A DNA stretch of 64,000 nucleotides from Burkholderiales bacterium (GCA_016000265.1 JAECRL010000003.1:1-64000), one strand, 5' to 3'; shown: positions 33,338 to 42,584, counted from the first letter of the stretch. A program made the numbers and translations. The notes: generated by a model not told the origin, from the letters alone.

Positions 33338-33382
33338 GGTGATTGCCTTTGTTATCGATTTCGCAGGTACATCTTAGTCATA

Positions 33383-33401
33383 CAACCCGTTGGACGGGTT
33401 G
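33383..33401. promoter_or_regulatory. LysR operator candidate
   Basis: CAACCCGT-TGG-ACGGGTTG, a perfect 8-bp dyad in the 145-bp divergent region between the LysR gene and the exporter leader gene, 46 bp from the LysR start. An AT-rich TTATCGATTT at about 33353 may be the second half of the usual LysR recognition/activation pair. Confidence 0.5.
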
Positions 33402-33482
33402 ATTGCCAAGCTCTAAATTTGCCTGGCCGCTCGATCACGGGGCGGCGGCCCGCCGCGCCACCACCGGCATCTGGAGCCCGAC

Positions 33483-33749
33483 ATGCTGACCCTTGAACGA
33501 ACAACCCCACGCCCCGCAGCACCCGGCCCGCTGGCCCCACAGGCGCTGCATGCCCTTCAATGGGTTGCTGCCCGGCGGCCAGTGGCGGGCTTCATGGGGC
33601 CGACCCGCGACGTGGCCCATGCCGTCTCGACCACCTTGGCCGCCGACAGCAGCATCGACCCGCAGGTGCTGCGCTGGATGCCGGTCGCAGTGCCGATGGC
33701 GGCCGTGCTGCTGTGCGCCGGCATCGCCTTGATCTGGGTGCTGGCGTGA
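33483..33749 (+). CDS. Small membrane protein coupled to the YeiH-type exporter
   Basis: An 88-residue protein. The first 65 residues are Pro/Ala-rich and soluble-looking, and one membrane segment (WMPVAVPMAAVLLCAGIALIWVLA) closes it. The TGA stop overlaps the exporter ATG (TGATG), so it is translationally coupled. I know no family. It could be an accessory subunit of the exporter or only a coding leader. It is the first gene behind the LysR operator candidate. Confidence 0.55.
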   Translation: MLTLERTTPRPAAPGPLAPQALHALQWVAARRPVAGFMGPTRDVAHAVSTTLAADSSIDPQVLRWMPVAVPMAAVLLCAGIALIWVLA

Positions 33750-34879
33750 TGCACGCGCTGTCGACCTCACAAGCCAGCCCTGGCCCGTCAGCCGGCCACC
33801 GGGCAGCGCGGTTGCGCTTGCAGTTGGCAGCCCTGCTGCCCGGCCTGGCCTTGAGCGGCGCCCTGGCCGCGACCGGCATCGCGCTGGGCCACATCGGCTG
33901 GCTGCAGGACCACGGCTTCAGTGCGCTGACGCTGGCCATCGTGTTGGGCATGCTGGTGGGCAACACGGTCTATCCGCTGGTGCCGCGCCTGGCCGCGGCC
34001 AGCGGTGCCGGCGTCAACGTGTCCAAGCAGAACCTGCTGCGCCTGGGGGTCGTGCTGTACGGCCTGCGGCTGACGGTGCAGGACATCGGCCACGTCGGCA
34101 TCGCCGGCGTCGCCATCGACGCGCTGGTGCTGGGCTCGACCTTCGCGCTGGCCTGCTTCATCGGCACGCGCTGGTTGGGCCTGGACCGCAAGACGGCGAT
34201 GCTGATCGGCGCCGGCAGTTCCATCTGCGGCGCCGCCGCGGTGATGGCTGCCGAACCGGTGGTCAAGGCGCGCGCCGAGCAGGTAACGGTGGCGGTGGCC
34301 ACGGTGGTGGTGTTCGGCACTCTGGCGATCTTTCTGTACCCGGCGCTGTTCGAGCTGAACCAGCACTGGGCGCTGATTCCGGGTGGCGCCAACGGCTTCG
34401 GCATCTACGCCGGCTCGACCATCCACGAGGTAGCCCAGGTGGTGGCCGCGGCGCGTTCGGTGGGCCCGGACGCGGCCAACTCGGCCGTCATCGCGAAGAT
34501 GGTGCGGGTGATGATGCTGGCGCCGTTCCTGGTGATGTTGTCGGCCTGGCTGGCACGTGACGACAAACGCCACGCCCACACTTCCGCCGCCACGGGCCAG
34601 GCCCCAGGCAAGCTCGCCGTGCCCTGGTTCGCCTTCGGCTTCGTCGCGGTGGTGTTGTTCAACTCGCTGCAGTGGCTGCCGGCCTCGGTGGTGGCGGTGA
34701 CCACCGAGATCGACACCGCGCTGCTGGCCATGGCCATGGCCGCACTCGGCCTGTCCACGCACATCGGCGCCATCCGCAAGGCCGGTGCCAAGCCGCTGTT
34801 GCTGGCGCTGATCCTGTTCGGCTGGCTCATCGTCGGCGGTGCCTTGATCAACCGCTGGGTACCGGCCCTGCTCGGCTGA
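33749..34879 (+). CDS. YeiH/UPF0324-family putative sulfate/sulfite exporter
   Basis: A 376-residue polytopic membrane protein with about ten hydrophobic segments. Family blocks are LTLAIVLGMLVGNTVYP, LLRLGVVLYGLRLTVQDI, LIGAGSSICGAAAVMAAEPVVKA, ANGFGIYAGSTIHEVAQVVAAA and AALGLSTHIGAIRKAGAKPLLLAL. The start at 33749 overlaps the preceding stop. UPF0324 proteins are annotated as sulfate exporters by association. Here the LysR partner and SorA/SorB support export of sulfite or of the sulfate made from it. Confidence 0.88.
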   Translation: MHALSTSQASPGPSAGHRAARLRLQLAALLPGLALSGALAATGIALGHIGWLQDHGFSALTLAIVLGMLVGNTVYPLVPRLAAASGAGVNVSKQNLLRLGVVLYGLRLTVQDIGHVGIAGVAIDALVLGSTFALACFIGTRWLGLDRKTAMLIGAGSSICGAAAVMAAEPVVKARAEQVTVAVATVVVFGTLAIFLYPALFELNQHWALIPGGANGFGIYAGSTIHEVAQVVAAARSVGPDAANSAVIAKMVRVMMLAPFLVMLSAWLARDDKRHAHTSAATGQAPGKLAVPWFAFGFVAVVLFNSLQWLPASVVAVTTEIDTALLAMAMAALGLSTHIGAIRKAGAKPLLLALILFGWLIVGGALINRWVPALLG

Positions 34880-34978
34880 AGCCTCGAATTCACGGCCCGA
34901 CGGAATAAACCACGGGCTCTCCTCGTCCACCACAGCAAGCCTTTCCCTCTTTTCTCAACACTCTCCGAAAGACATCCC

Positions 34979-36022
34979 ATGAATACCTTCTTCCGCACCA
35001 CCGCGCTGGCCTGGTGCAGCACCTTCGTCCTCGTCGCCGCCAGCGTGCCCGCCAACGCCGCCAACGGCGCCGAAGCCACCCCGGCCCGCGTCACCTTCGA
35101 CGGCCAGATCCGCAACAACTCGCTGGCGCTGAGCCCCGACGAGGCCACCGCCGTGGTGTCTTACAGCGAGCGCCCGGACGTCATCGTCTACGACCTGGCC
35201 ACCGGTGCCGTGCGCGGTGTGCTGCGCGGCTACGTCACGCCGCGCAACATCGTGTTCGCGCCCGACGGCAAGAGCTTCTATGTCTCCGACAGCAGCCTGG
35301 GCACGGTGACGCGCCTGGACACCACCACGCTCAAGCCGCTGGCCACCGCGTCGACGCTGGCGGCCGGCCCCGGCGCCTTCGGCACCGCGCTCAGCAAGGA
35401 CGGCAGCGCGCTGTATGTCAACAACCAGGCCAGCAGCACGGTGACGCGACTGGACACCGCCAGCGGGCAGGCCAAGGCGGTGATCACCGGCTTTGCGCAG
35501 CCGCGCCAGGGCGTGCGCCTGAGCCCGGACGGCGCGAAGCTCTACGTCACCAACTTCCTGGGCGACAAGGTGACCATCGTCGACACGCAGACCGACAAGA
35601 TCGAGGGCGAGATCACCGGCTTCAACAAGATCCGCGCCATCTCCGTCACCGCCGACGGCAAGACCCTGTTTGCGGCCAACAGCGGCAGCAACGACATCGC
35701 GGTGGTGGACATCGCCGCGCGCCGCGTCACCGGCACCGTGCCGGTGGGCCGCGACCCCTACGGCGCCGCGCTCACGCCCGACGGCCGCTTCGTCTACTCG
35801 GGCAACTTGGCCGACAACACGGTGTCGGTGATCGACGTGGCCACGTTGAAGGTGGTCGCCACCATCGCCGGCTTCAAGCAGCCGCGCCAGGCCATCGTGT
35901 TCACGCGCGACGGCAAGACGGCCTACGTGCTGAACGAGGACCTGAGCATCTCCAAGGTCGAGCGTGCCGGGCAGCGAATCGTCGCCACGGTGGCCGCTGC
36001 GCAGGCGGTGGCGGCGTACTGA
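34979..36022 (+). CDS. Periplasmic YVTN/YncE-type beta-propeller protein
   Basis: A 347-residue exported protein with a signal peptide ending ASVPANAANG and seven propeller repeats such as LALSPDEATAVVSYSERPDVIVYDL, VRLSPDGAKLYVTNFLGDKVTIVDT and AALTPDGRFVYSGNLADNTVSVIDV. Such proteins bind metals or partner redox proteins in the periplasm, but no specific role is known. It starts 99 bp after the exporter on the same strand. Confidence 0.85.
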   Translation: MNTFFRTTALAWCSTFVLVAASVPANAANGAEATPARVTFDGQIRNNSLALSPDEATAVVSYSERPDVIVYDLATGAVRGVLRGYVTPRNIVFAPDGKSFYVSDSSLGTVTRLDTTTLKPLATASTLAAGPGAFGTALSKDGSALYVNNQASSTVTRLDTASGQAKAVITGFAQPRQGVRLSPDGAKLYVTNFLGDKVTIVDTQTDKIEGEITGFNKIRAISVTADGKTLFAANSGSNDIAVVDIAARRVTGTVPVGRDPYGAALTPDGRFVYSGNLADNTVSVIDVATLKVVATIAGFKQPRQAIVFTRDGKTAYVLNEDLSISKVERAGQRIVATVAAAQAVAAY

Positions 36023-36122
36023 AAACCGGGAACTGTCAGAGAACCGGCGCACCGCACGACCGAGCCGGGGGCTTGCCGCTTCCGGTTCGCCCCGTTGTCG
36101 CCCCGCCCGCACAAAGGATCGA

Positions 36123-37094
36123 ATGAAAACTCTGGCCAACCCCTGCCGGCGCCGCTTGGCGGCACTTTGTCTGGCCATGTGCACGCTGCCCGCCGCGTTC
36201 GCAGCTCAGGCCCAGACGGCCGCCCCGCCGGCGCTGGAACTCGTGGTGCTGGGCTCGGGCGGCCCGGGTGCCACCGGCCGCGCGGGCTCGGCCTTCGTGG
36301 TGTTGGTGGATGGCGTGGCGCGTGTTTTCGTCGACGCCGGCCCGGGATCTTTCGTGCGCCTGGGTGAAGCCAAGCTGGCGCTGGGTCGGGCCGACATCGT
36401 GCTGCTGACGCACCTTCATGTGGACCATGCCGGTGGACTGCCAGGCCTCTTCAAGGCCCGTGCGGTGTCCAACCGCGGGCCGGTCGATTTCAAGATCTTC
36501 GGGCCGGCAGGGCGGCGTGCGCTCGATGCCGACGATGCCGACTTCCCGGCCACCAGCCGCTTCATCGACCTCTTGTTCGGCAAGCAGGGCGCCTTCGGCT
36601 ACCTGAAGGACTTCTCGGCGCCGCTGCGCTTTCAAGTGAACGACATCGACGCACCCGCCACGGCGTCAGCCCTGCCCGAAGTGCGCACGGTGTTCGATGA
36701 GGGCGGCCTGCGCATCAGCTCCGTGGCCGGCCACCACCGCGACGCACCGGCGGTGGTCTACCGCATCGACCACGCCGGCAAGAGCATCACCTTCAGCGGC
36801 GACATCGACGCCAGCTGGCTGGCGGGTCTGCGGCGAATCGCCCAAGGCACCAGCCTGCTGGTCTTCAACAGCGTGGTGCTCGACCCACCCGGCTCGCCCG
36901 ACGTGCTGTACACCTTGCACACGCCACCCAAGGCCATCGGCGAAGTGGCCGATGCGGTGCGCGCCGGCCAGCTGCTGCTGAGCCACCTGTCACCTGCGCT
37001 CGACGCGCAGCGTGATGCCGTCAAGGCGTCGATTGCCGCGCACTACGCCGGCGGGGTGGTGTTTGCGCAAGACGGTCAGCGGCTGGCGCCCTGA
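36123..37094 (+). CDS. Exported metallo-beta-lactamase fold hydrolase
   Basis: A 323-residue protein with a signal peptide (cleavage near AAQAQTAAPP) and the MBL metal motif THLHVDHAGG (HxHxDH) at about residues 97-106. Later ligands are in AGHHRDAP, FSGDID and the final HLSP. RNase Z-like or lactonase-like members share this layout, and the substrate is unknown. It lies 100 bp after the propeller gene and converges with the next gene, overlapping its 3' end by 19 bp. Confidence 0.85.
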   Translation: MKTLANPCRRRLAALCLAMCTLPAAFAAQAQTAAPPALELVVLGSGGPGATGRAGSAFVVLVDGVARVFVDAGPGSFVRLGEAKLALGRADIVLLTHLHVDHAGGLPGLFKARAVSNRGPVDFKIFGPAGRRALDADDADFPATSRFIDLLFGKQGAFGYLKDFSAPLRFQVNDIDAPATASALPEVRTVFDEGGLRISSVAGHHRDAPAVVYRIDHAGKSITFSGDIDASWLAGLRRIAQGTSLLVFNSVVLDPPGSPDVLYTLHTPPKAIGEVADAVRAGQLLLSHLSPALDAQRDAVKASIAAHYAGGVVFAQDGQRLAP

Positions 37095-37525
37095 GGCGCG
37101 CAGCCGCCGGCGATAGTGCCGGTACCGGCCCCCAGTTCGACGCCCGTGCCCACCGACCCCACGAAGGTGATCACGCGAGCCATGCCGTCGGGCCGCAGGA
37201 ACACGGCGGCGTCGAACTTCATGCGCTGGCCGACCGATGGGCTGCCGCTCACGAAACCTTCGGTGCCGACACCGCGGTCCAGGCCCCGCAAGTAGAAGGC
37301 GCCCTCCGTGGTGCCGAGGGCGTCGGCAAAGGTGCCCGAGAAGCTGAAGGTGTCGCTGGCCGGGTCGTAGCCGGCGAACGCGCTCGCCACATCCACGTCG
37401 CCGTTCTGCGGACCGATGTACGTGGGCAGTAGGTTGCCAATGGGGTCGGTGATGCCTTGCGCCAGCGCACCGGTCGCGGCGGTGAACAAGCTGGCCAGCA
37501 GCAGGAAGGTCAGGGTTCGCTTCAT
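37076..37525 (-). CDS. Small exported protein of unknown function
   Basis: A 149-residue protein with a signal peptide (MKRTLTFLLLASLFTAATGALAQG) and a beta-rich body with two short Gly/Thr stretches (SGTFADALGTTEGAFYLRG, GVELGAGTGTIAGGC). It is the only minus-strand gene between LysR and SorB. The 3' end overlaps the convergent MBL gene by 19 bp. No family is recognised. Confidence 0.6.
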   Translation of the reverse strand: MKRTLTFLLLASLFTAATGALAQGITDPIGNLLPTYIGPQNGDVDVASAFAGYDPASDTFSFSGTFADALGTTEGAFYLRGLDRGVGTEGFVSGSPSVGQRMKFDAAVFLRPDGMARVITFVGSVGTGVELGAGTGTIAGGCAPQGASR

Positions 37526-37705
37526 CGGAGCAATTGGTGGAGCGTGTCGGGCGGGTCAACTGCCGATGGCGTGACAGAAAAAGTTTTTGCGTGGGCCGGA
37601 ATAGACCGCCTGCCGGCGCCGTCTGCCCTTGTGTCGGGACCTCATGGACCCTTCATCCACCACCGACCACCCTCACTTCACATCAAGCCTTCAACGGAGC
37701 CCTCC

Positions 37706-38137
37706 ATGTTCAAGACATTCACCTTCGCCGCTACCGCCCTGACCCTTGCCGCCGGCAGCGCCTTCGCCGCCCCTTCCGACGACGCCCGCACGCACTTCCA
37801 GGCCATCGCTTCGGGCGACACGCAGATCGTGATGCGCGGCTACGCCGACCAGGCCCAGCTGAACTGGGTCGGCGGCCCGCTGGACGGCACCTACGCCACC
37901 ACCGACGCCATCCGCGGCACCTGGGAAAAGTTCGGCAAGGCCGTCGGCCCGCTGAAACTCACCATCGGCTCAATCGAAGAGTCGGCCAACCCCAAGGGCG
38001 CCACCGTCTCGGCCAACGTCGTCTTCGAAGGCAAGATGCCCATCAAGGTGCGTTACGTGCTGACCTACCGCGAAGGCAAGATCGTCAGCGAAACCTGGCA
38101 GATCGACCCCAAGCTGGCAGTGGCTGCGGCTTACTGA
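37706..38137 (+). CDS. Exported SnoaL/NTF2-like protein
   Basis: A 143-residue protein with a signal peptide (cleavage near SAFAAPSDD) and an NTF2-like cone fold: DDARTHFQAIASGDTQIVMRGYAD, LDGTYATTDAIRGTWEKF and VRYVLTYREGKIVSETWQIDPK. The family binds small hydrophobic ligands or acts as an isomerase, and here the ligand is unknown. The start at 37706 sets the signal peptide. Confidence 0.8.
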   Translation: MFKTFTFAATALTLAAGSAFAAPSDDARTHFQAIASGDTQIVMRGYADQAQLNWVGGPLDGTYATTDAIRGTWEKFGKAVGPLKLTIGSIEESANPKGATVSANVVFEGKMPIKVRYVLTYREGKIVSETWQIDPKLAVAAAY

Positions 38138-38179
38138 GCCACCCGCTCAGCCCATCAGCACTCTACCCAGGACGCCCCC

Positions 38180-38569
38180 ATGAAACATCTCCCCACCTTG
38201 GCCGCGATGCTCATCGCCACGGCTTCCTTCGCGGCGCCGCCGACGAGCGCCATGGCGGCCGACGTGCCGGCCAAGCTCGCCAACGGCGTGCTCGTCGACG
38301 CCAAGGGCATGACGCTCTACACCTTCGATAAGGACATGGCCAGCAGTGGCAAGAGCGCCTGCAACGGCCCCTGCGCGACGCTGTGGCCGCCCGCGATGGC
38401 CGCCGCCAGCGACCAGCCCGCCGGTTCGTACACGATCGTCGTTCGCGACGACGGCTCGCGCCAGTGGGCCTACAAGGGCAAGCCGGTCTACACCTACCAG
38501 GCCGACCAGAAGCCCGGCGACCGCGCTGGCGACAACTTCAAAGACGTCTGGCACATAATCAAGGAATGA
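38180..38569 (+). CDS. COG4315-type secreted repeat protein
   Basis: A 129-residue exported protein with a signal peptide ending SAMAADVP and the paired motif of this family: GMTLYTFDKDMASSGKSACNGPCATLWPP and WAYKGKPVYTYQADQKPGDRAGDNFKDVWHII. It contains two cysteines within CNGPC. Such proteins often stand next to ECF sigma factors, as here (sigma gene 46 bp downstream). The biochemical role is unknown. Confidence 0.85.
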   Translation: MKHLPTLAAMLIATASFAAPPTSAMAADVPAKLANGVLVDAKGMTLYTFDKDMASSGKSACNGPCATLWPPAMAAASDQPAGSYTIVVRDDGSRQWAYKGKPVYTYQADQKPGDRAGDNFKDVWHIIKE

Positions 38570-38615
38570 CCTCTGTCGACGATCCACACCCAGCCCCGCA
38601 CGCCGCGAGCCGCCG

Positions 38616-39119
38616 ATGCAAGACGACTCCAACCTGCTGAGCTGGGTGCCGCGCCTGCGCCGCTATTCCCGGGCGCTGGTGAACAACCATGAAGATGCCG
38701 ACGACCTGGTGCAGGACACGCTGGAGCGGGCCTGGGCCAAGTCGGGCCTGTGGGGCGGCGTGGCCGATATGCGCGCCTGGCTCTTCAGCATCATGCACAA
38801 CCTGCACGCCGATGGCGTGCGCCGGCCCAGGCTGCACACCGTGACCATGGACGACGACACCCCCGAGGTGCCGGTGGCGCCGACGCAAGGTGACAGGCTG
38901 GCGGTGCTGGACCTGCAGGCCGCGCTGGACCTGCTGCCCGTCGAGCAGAAGGAAGTGCTGCTGCTGGTGGCGCTGGAAGACATGGCCTACGCCGACGTGG
39001 CGCAGGCCCTGGGCATTCCTATCGGCACGGTGATGTCGCGCTTGTCGCGCGGCCGCGAGCGTCTGCGCGGCCTGATGGAAGGCCGTGCCGAGCCCGTGCG
39101 GCTGAAGGTCGTCAAATGA
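38616..39119 (+). CDS. ECF RNA polymerase sigma factor 1
   Basis: A 167-residue group 4 sigma factor. Region 2 is RYSRALVNNHEDADDLVQDTLERAW...MRAWLFSIMHNLHAD. Region 4 is LDLLPVEQKEVLLLVALEDMAYADVAQALGIPIGTVMSRLSRGRERLR. It is followed 19 bp later by its anti-sigma candidate. It probably drives the small exported genes around it. Confidence 0.92.
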   Translation: MQDDSNLLSWVPRLRRYSRALVNNHEDADDLVQDTLERAWAKSGLWGGVADMRAWLFSIMHNLHADGVRRPRLHTVTMDDDTPEVPVAPTQGDRLAVLDLQAALDLLPVEQKEVLLLVALEDMAYADVAQALGIPIGTVMSRLSRGRERLRGLMEGRAEPVRLKVVK

Positions 39120-39138
39120 CAGCACAACGAAGCACCCC

Positions 39139-40065
39139 ATGAGCACCGATCGCCCCCCACCGCCCACCCCCCCGGTCACCGAGGCCGACCTGCATGCGTT
39201 CGTCGATGGCCACCTGCCCGCAGAGCGCCAGACCGCGATCGCTGCTTTCCTGGCCGCGCGTCCCGACGACGCGCAGCGCGTCGAGACCTACCGCGCGCAG
39301 AAGCGAGAACTGCACGCCTTGTTCGACCCGGTGCTGGACGAGCAGCCGCCGCAGCGCCTGCTCAAGTCGGCGGGCCCACGCACCGTGTCGCCGACGCCCT
39401 GGTACCTGCAGCGCCTGGCTGCCGGGCTCGCCATCGCCGTGATCAGCGGCGCCACGGGCTGGGGGCTGCGCGGCGCCGGGGCTGGCGCCCGCGCGGGTGT
39501 TGGCGGTGACGATGCGGCCCGCATGGCGGCCGTGAAACCGGCCCCGGGTGGGTTGACCTTGGTGTCTGCCAGCGGCTTCGCGCAGCGCGCCGCCGTGGCG
39601 CATGCGGTCTACAGCCCCGATGTGCGCCGGCCCGTGGAAGTGGACGCCGCGCACGAAGACCAGCTCGTGGCCTGGCTGTCCAAGCGCATGGGCGCGCCGA
39701 TGAAACCGCCGCACCTGCAGGCGCAGGGCTACACGCTGGAAGGCGGGCGCCTGCTGCCAGGTGGCCAGGGGCCGGTGGCTCAGTTCATGTACCGCAACGA
39801 GCAGGGCAGCAAGCTGACGCTGTACGTGTCCAATGACGTCGCTGACGTGGGCAGCGCCGCGGGCTCGGGCGGGGCCGCGAAACCGGATGCGAAACCGGGT
39901 GCGAAGAACGCTGACACCGCCTTCCGCTTCGCGCAGGAAGGCGCCGTCAACGTGTTCTATTGGGTCGACGGACCCTTCGGCTACGCCTTGTCGTCAGACG
40001 TCGACCGCAGCGTGCTGGCGCGGGTGTCGACCGAGGTCTACCAACAGCTGGGCACCCCGCGCTAA
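39139..40065 (+). CDS. Transmembrane anti-sigma factor 1
   Basis: A 308-residue protein. The N-terminal zinc-less anti-sigma helix region is VTEADLHAFVDGHLPAERQTAIAAFLAARPDDAQRVETYRAQ. One membrane segment is WYLQRLAAGLAIAVISGATGWGLRGAG (split near residue 100), with a periplasmic domain after it. It is paired with the ECF gene before it and should hold that factor at the membrane. Confidence 0.88.
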   Translation: MSTDRPPPPTPPVTEADLHAFVDGHLPAERQTAIAAFLAARPDDAQRVETYRAQKRELHALFDPVLDEQPPQRLLKSAGPRTVSPTPWYLQRLAAGLAIAVISGATGWGLRGAGAGARAGVGGDDAARMAAVKPAPGGLTLVSASGFAQRAAVAHAVYSPDVRRPVEVDAAHEDQLVAWLSKRMGAPMKPPHLQAQGYTLEGGRLLPGGQGPVAQFMYRNEQGSKLTLYVSNDVADVGSAAGSGGAAKPDAKPGAKNADTAFRFAQEGAVNVFYWVDGPFGYALSSDVDRSVLARVSTEVYQQLGTPR

Positions 40066-40235
40066 AGGCAACAGCAAGTCCCGCGGCGCAGGTGGTTTGC
40101 ACCGCCATGGAATGAAACGCCCTGCAGTGCGCTCTTGGCTGCGAGCGCCTGACGCACCGCCGCCGCCCGTCGTTGGGTGCGAGGTCACGCGTCACACACT
40201 GCCGTCCACCTTTGCACTGAACACAGAAAGCACCC

Positions 40236-41621
40236 ATAAGCACACAACGTCGCGACATCCTCAAATACTCGCTGGCCGCCGCAGCCGCCAGCGCGCTGCC
40301 CGCAGCGCAAGCCCAGGCGCCGTCCAGCGCCGCCGCCGCCACCGGCATCGACCCGCGCGACCGCGTCTTCATCACCAACGAAGACTCCAACACGCTGGTC
40401 GTGATCGACCCCAGGACCAACACCGTCGAGAGCACCATCAACCTGACCAGCTTCGACGAAGACCCGCGGCCGCCCTTCCGCTATGTCACCGCCGGCGTGG
40501 CGCCGACGCACGCGGCGATGATCCACAAGCCGCTGTACCACGGCTGCATCGACGCCCACGGCGCGGTGCCGTCGCCCGACGGCCGGCTGCTGGCCACCAG
40601 CGGGCGCGGCTCGAGCAACATCTACCTCGTCGACGCCGAGCAGCGCCGCGTCATCGGCAACACGCCCAACCCGGCCGCTGGCATGACGACCAACCCCGAA
40701 CGCCTGAGCAGCGGGCTGCTGCTGGGCCGCGAACCGCACGAGCCCACCTTCACGCGCAACGGCAAGGAGCTTTGGGTGACGCTGCGCGGGGAAGACCGCA
40801 TCGCCATCGTCAACGTCGAACTCGCCCTGCGTCAGTTGAAGGGCACCGACAACACAGGTTCGACGGCCATCCGCCAGTTCCTGCCGACGATCAACGGCCC
40901 GGCCCAGGTATGGTTCAACCGCGAAGGCACGCTGGCCTTCGTGGCCAGCCAGAAGGTGTCGCAGGTCGACGTGTTCCGTGTCAACCCGGGCGCCGATGGC
41001 CACAGCCAGCCGCAGCGCGTGACGACACTGGACATCAGTGCGCAGGACAAGCCCGGCTTCACGCCCTTCATGAAGACCACGCCCGACGGCGCCGAGGTGT
41101 GGTTCTCGCACAAGCTGGCCGATGCGCTGTCTTCTCGCTCGACGCGGGGCGGTTTCGACCTCATTGACAGCGTGCCGCTGGGCATGGGCGCGCGGCCCAA
41201 CCACGTCGAGTTCGTCAGCAACGCGCGCGGCAGCGTGGTCTATGCCAGCCTGGCGCGCATCGACGACGGGGGCCCCGGCGGCGTCGCCTCCAGCCCCATC
41301 GCCATCATCGACCGCAGCGCAGCCAGCGGCCAGCGCAAGGTGGTCGGCACCTTCTTCAGCCACGGCCGCGAATCGCACGGGCTGTGGACCAACCCCGAGA
41401 ACACGCTGCTCTACGTGGCGCACGAGCAGGACGAACTGCCCGGCACGCCCAACGCCGGCCAGACGGTGTGCAGCGCCTTCGACGTCAGCGACCCGCTGAA
41501 GCCGGTCTTCATCGCGCAGATTCCGCTGGGCAACCTGACCCTGCCTTCCGGAGCGCTGCGCAACAAGAAGAGCATCAACCTGGTCTACGTGCGCGTGGGT
41601 GCCAAGGGGCAGACTGCATGA
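40236..41621 (+). CDS. Tat-exported YVTN beta-propeller protein with apparent ATA start
   Basis: Frame 40236-41621 encodes a propeller (VFITNEDSNTLVVIDPRTNTVE, GAVPSPDGRLLATSGRGSSNIYLVD, NGKELWVTLRGEDRIAIV). Reading upstream of the first usable GTG (40401) the frame stays open and encodes a clear Tat signal, STQRRDILKYSLAAAAASA and ALPAAQAQA. The codon in front of it is ATA at 40236, where ATG would be expected. The frame has a stop at 40218 and no ATG, GTG or TTG between it and the Tat signal. So the gene uses a rare AUA start, has lost its start, or the base is an error. The stop overlaps the next gene (ATGA). Confidence 0.75.
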   Translation: MSTQRRDILKYSLAAAAASALPAAQAQAPSSAAAATGIDPRDRVFITNEDSNTLVVIDPRTNTVESTINLTSFDEDPRPPFRYVTAGVAPTHAAMIHKPLYHGCIDAHGAVPSPDGRLLATSGRGSSNIYLVDAEQRRVIGNTPNPAAGMTTNPERLSSGLLLGREPHEPTFTRNGKELWVTLRGEDRIAIVNVELALRQLKGTDNTGSTAIRQFLPTINGPAQVWFNREGTLAFVASQKVSQVDVFRVNPGADGHSQPQRVTTLDISAQDKPGFTPFMKTTPDGAEVWFSHKLADALSSRSTRGGFDLIDSVPLGMGARPNHVEFVSNARGSVVYASLARIDDGGPGGVASSPIAIIDRSAASGQRKVVGTFFSHGRESHGLWTNPENTLLYVAHEQDELPGTPNAGQTVCSAFDVSDPLKPVFIAQIPLGNLTLPSGALRNKKSINLVYVRVGAKGQTA

Positions 41622-41980
41622 AGGGCATGAAGGGCATGAGGGGCGGACACGCCCAACATGGAGTCAGTGCCTTCGAGCGCGAGATGGACGCTTCGATGGC
41701 CCGCATGATGCAAGACATGCACGGCCCGGGCTTCGTGGGCCAGGCCGACATCGACTTCCTGGCGATGATGATTCCGCACCACGCCGGCGCCGTCGACATG
41801 GCGCGGCTGGTGCTGCAGCACGGCCGCGACCCGGCCACGCGGCAACTGGCGGAGGAGATCATCGCCGGCCAGACCATCGAGATCGAGAGCATGACGCGGC
41901 GGCTGGCGGCCTTGCAGCAGCGCTCTAGCGCGGGTTCGGCAGCCGAATTTCCATCGCTGGGTGGCACGCGCGGGCCGTGA
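41618..41980 (+). CDS. DUF305 protein, Met/His-rich, metal-binding type
   Basis: A 120-residue protein with a Met/Lys/Gly start (MKGMKGMRGGHAQHG) and the DUF305 core FLAMMIPHHAGAVDMARLVLQHG, a ferritin-like helical bundle with metal-ligand histidines. No signal peptide is obvious. The 4-bp overlap with the propeller gene indicates coupling. DUF305 proteins are often found with copper or redox stress genes. Confidence 0.85.
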   Translation: MKGMKGMRGGHAQHGVSAFEREMDASMARMMQDMHGPGFVGQADIDFLAMMIPHHAGAVDMARLVLQHGRDPATRQLAEEIIAGQTIEIESMTRRLAALQQRSSAGSAAEFPSLGGTRGP

Positions 41981-42041
41981 TGCCCAGCCTGAGGGTAAGC
42001 ACTGACGATGGCGATGGAATGAACCGCAGCGCTGTCCGCTC

Positions 42042-42584
42042 TTGATCACCATGCTGTTCCAGTCTGCCGAGTCCCGCTACAACCAATGGGTGCGGGACCA
42101 TTACCGCTTCCTGCTGCGCAGCGCCTGGGCGCTGACGGGCTCGCGTGACATCGCCGAAGACGTGGTGCAGGACTGTTTTGCCAACGCCTGGAAGCACCGC
42201 GAGCAGTTGCGCGATGCGGCCTTGGCGCGGGCCTGGCTGTTCCAGATCATGCGGCGCGCCGCCTTCCGCCAGGCCGCGCCGGGCATGCAGTCGCTGGACG
42301 ACGACGAGCAGCCCGAGCAGGCCGCCCCCGACGCCGGGCTGGACGACAAGCTGGACGTGGTCAAGGCGCTCGCGCGGCTGGCGCCCATCCACCGCGAGGT
42401 GCTGGTGCTGTTCTATTTCGACGACATGCCCACCGCGCAGATGGCCGAGGCGCTGGAGATTGCGCCCGGCACCGTGCTGTCGCGCCTGGCTCGCGCGCGC
42501 GACGCGCTGAAGCAGGTGATGGGCGTGCCAGTGCGGGCACCCGGCGGCGCCCAGGTCACGCCCTTGCGGAAGACCCCGTCATGA
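42042..42584 (+). CDS. ECF RNA polymerase sigma factor 2
   Basis: A 180-residue ECF sigma factor: region 2 YRFLLRSAWALTGSRDIAEDVVQDCFANAWKHREQL and region 4 LARLAPIHREVLVLFYFDDMPTAQMAEALEIAPGTVLSRLARARDAL. The start is TTG at 42042 or ATG at 42051. Its stop overlaps the next gene (ATGA), its likely anti-sigma factor. Confidence 0.9.
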   Translation: MITMLFQSAESRYNQWVRDHYRFLLRSAWALTGSRDIAEDVVQDCFANAWKHREQLRDAALARAWLFQIMRRAAFRQAAPGMQSLDDDEQPEQAAPDAGLDDKLDVVKALARLAPIHREVLVLFYFDDMPTAQMAEALEIAPGTVLSRLARARDALKQVMGVPVRAPGGAQVTPLRKTPS

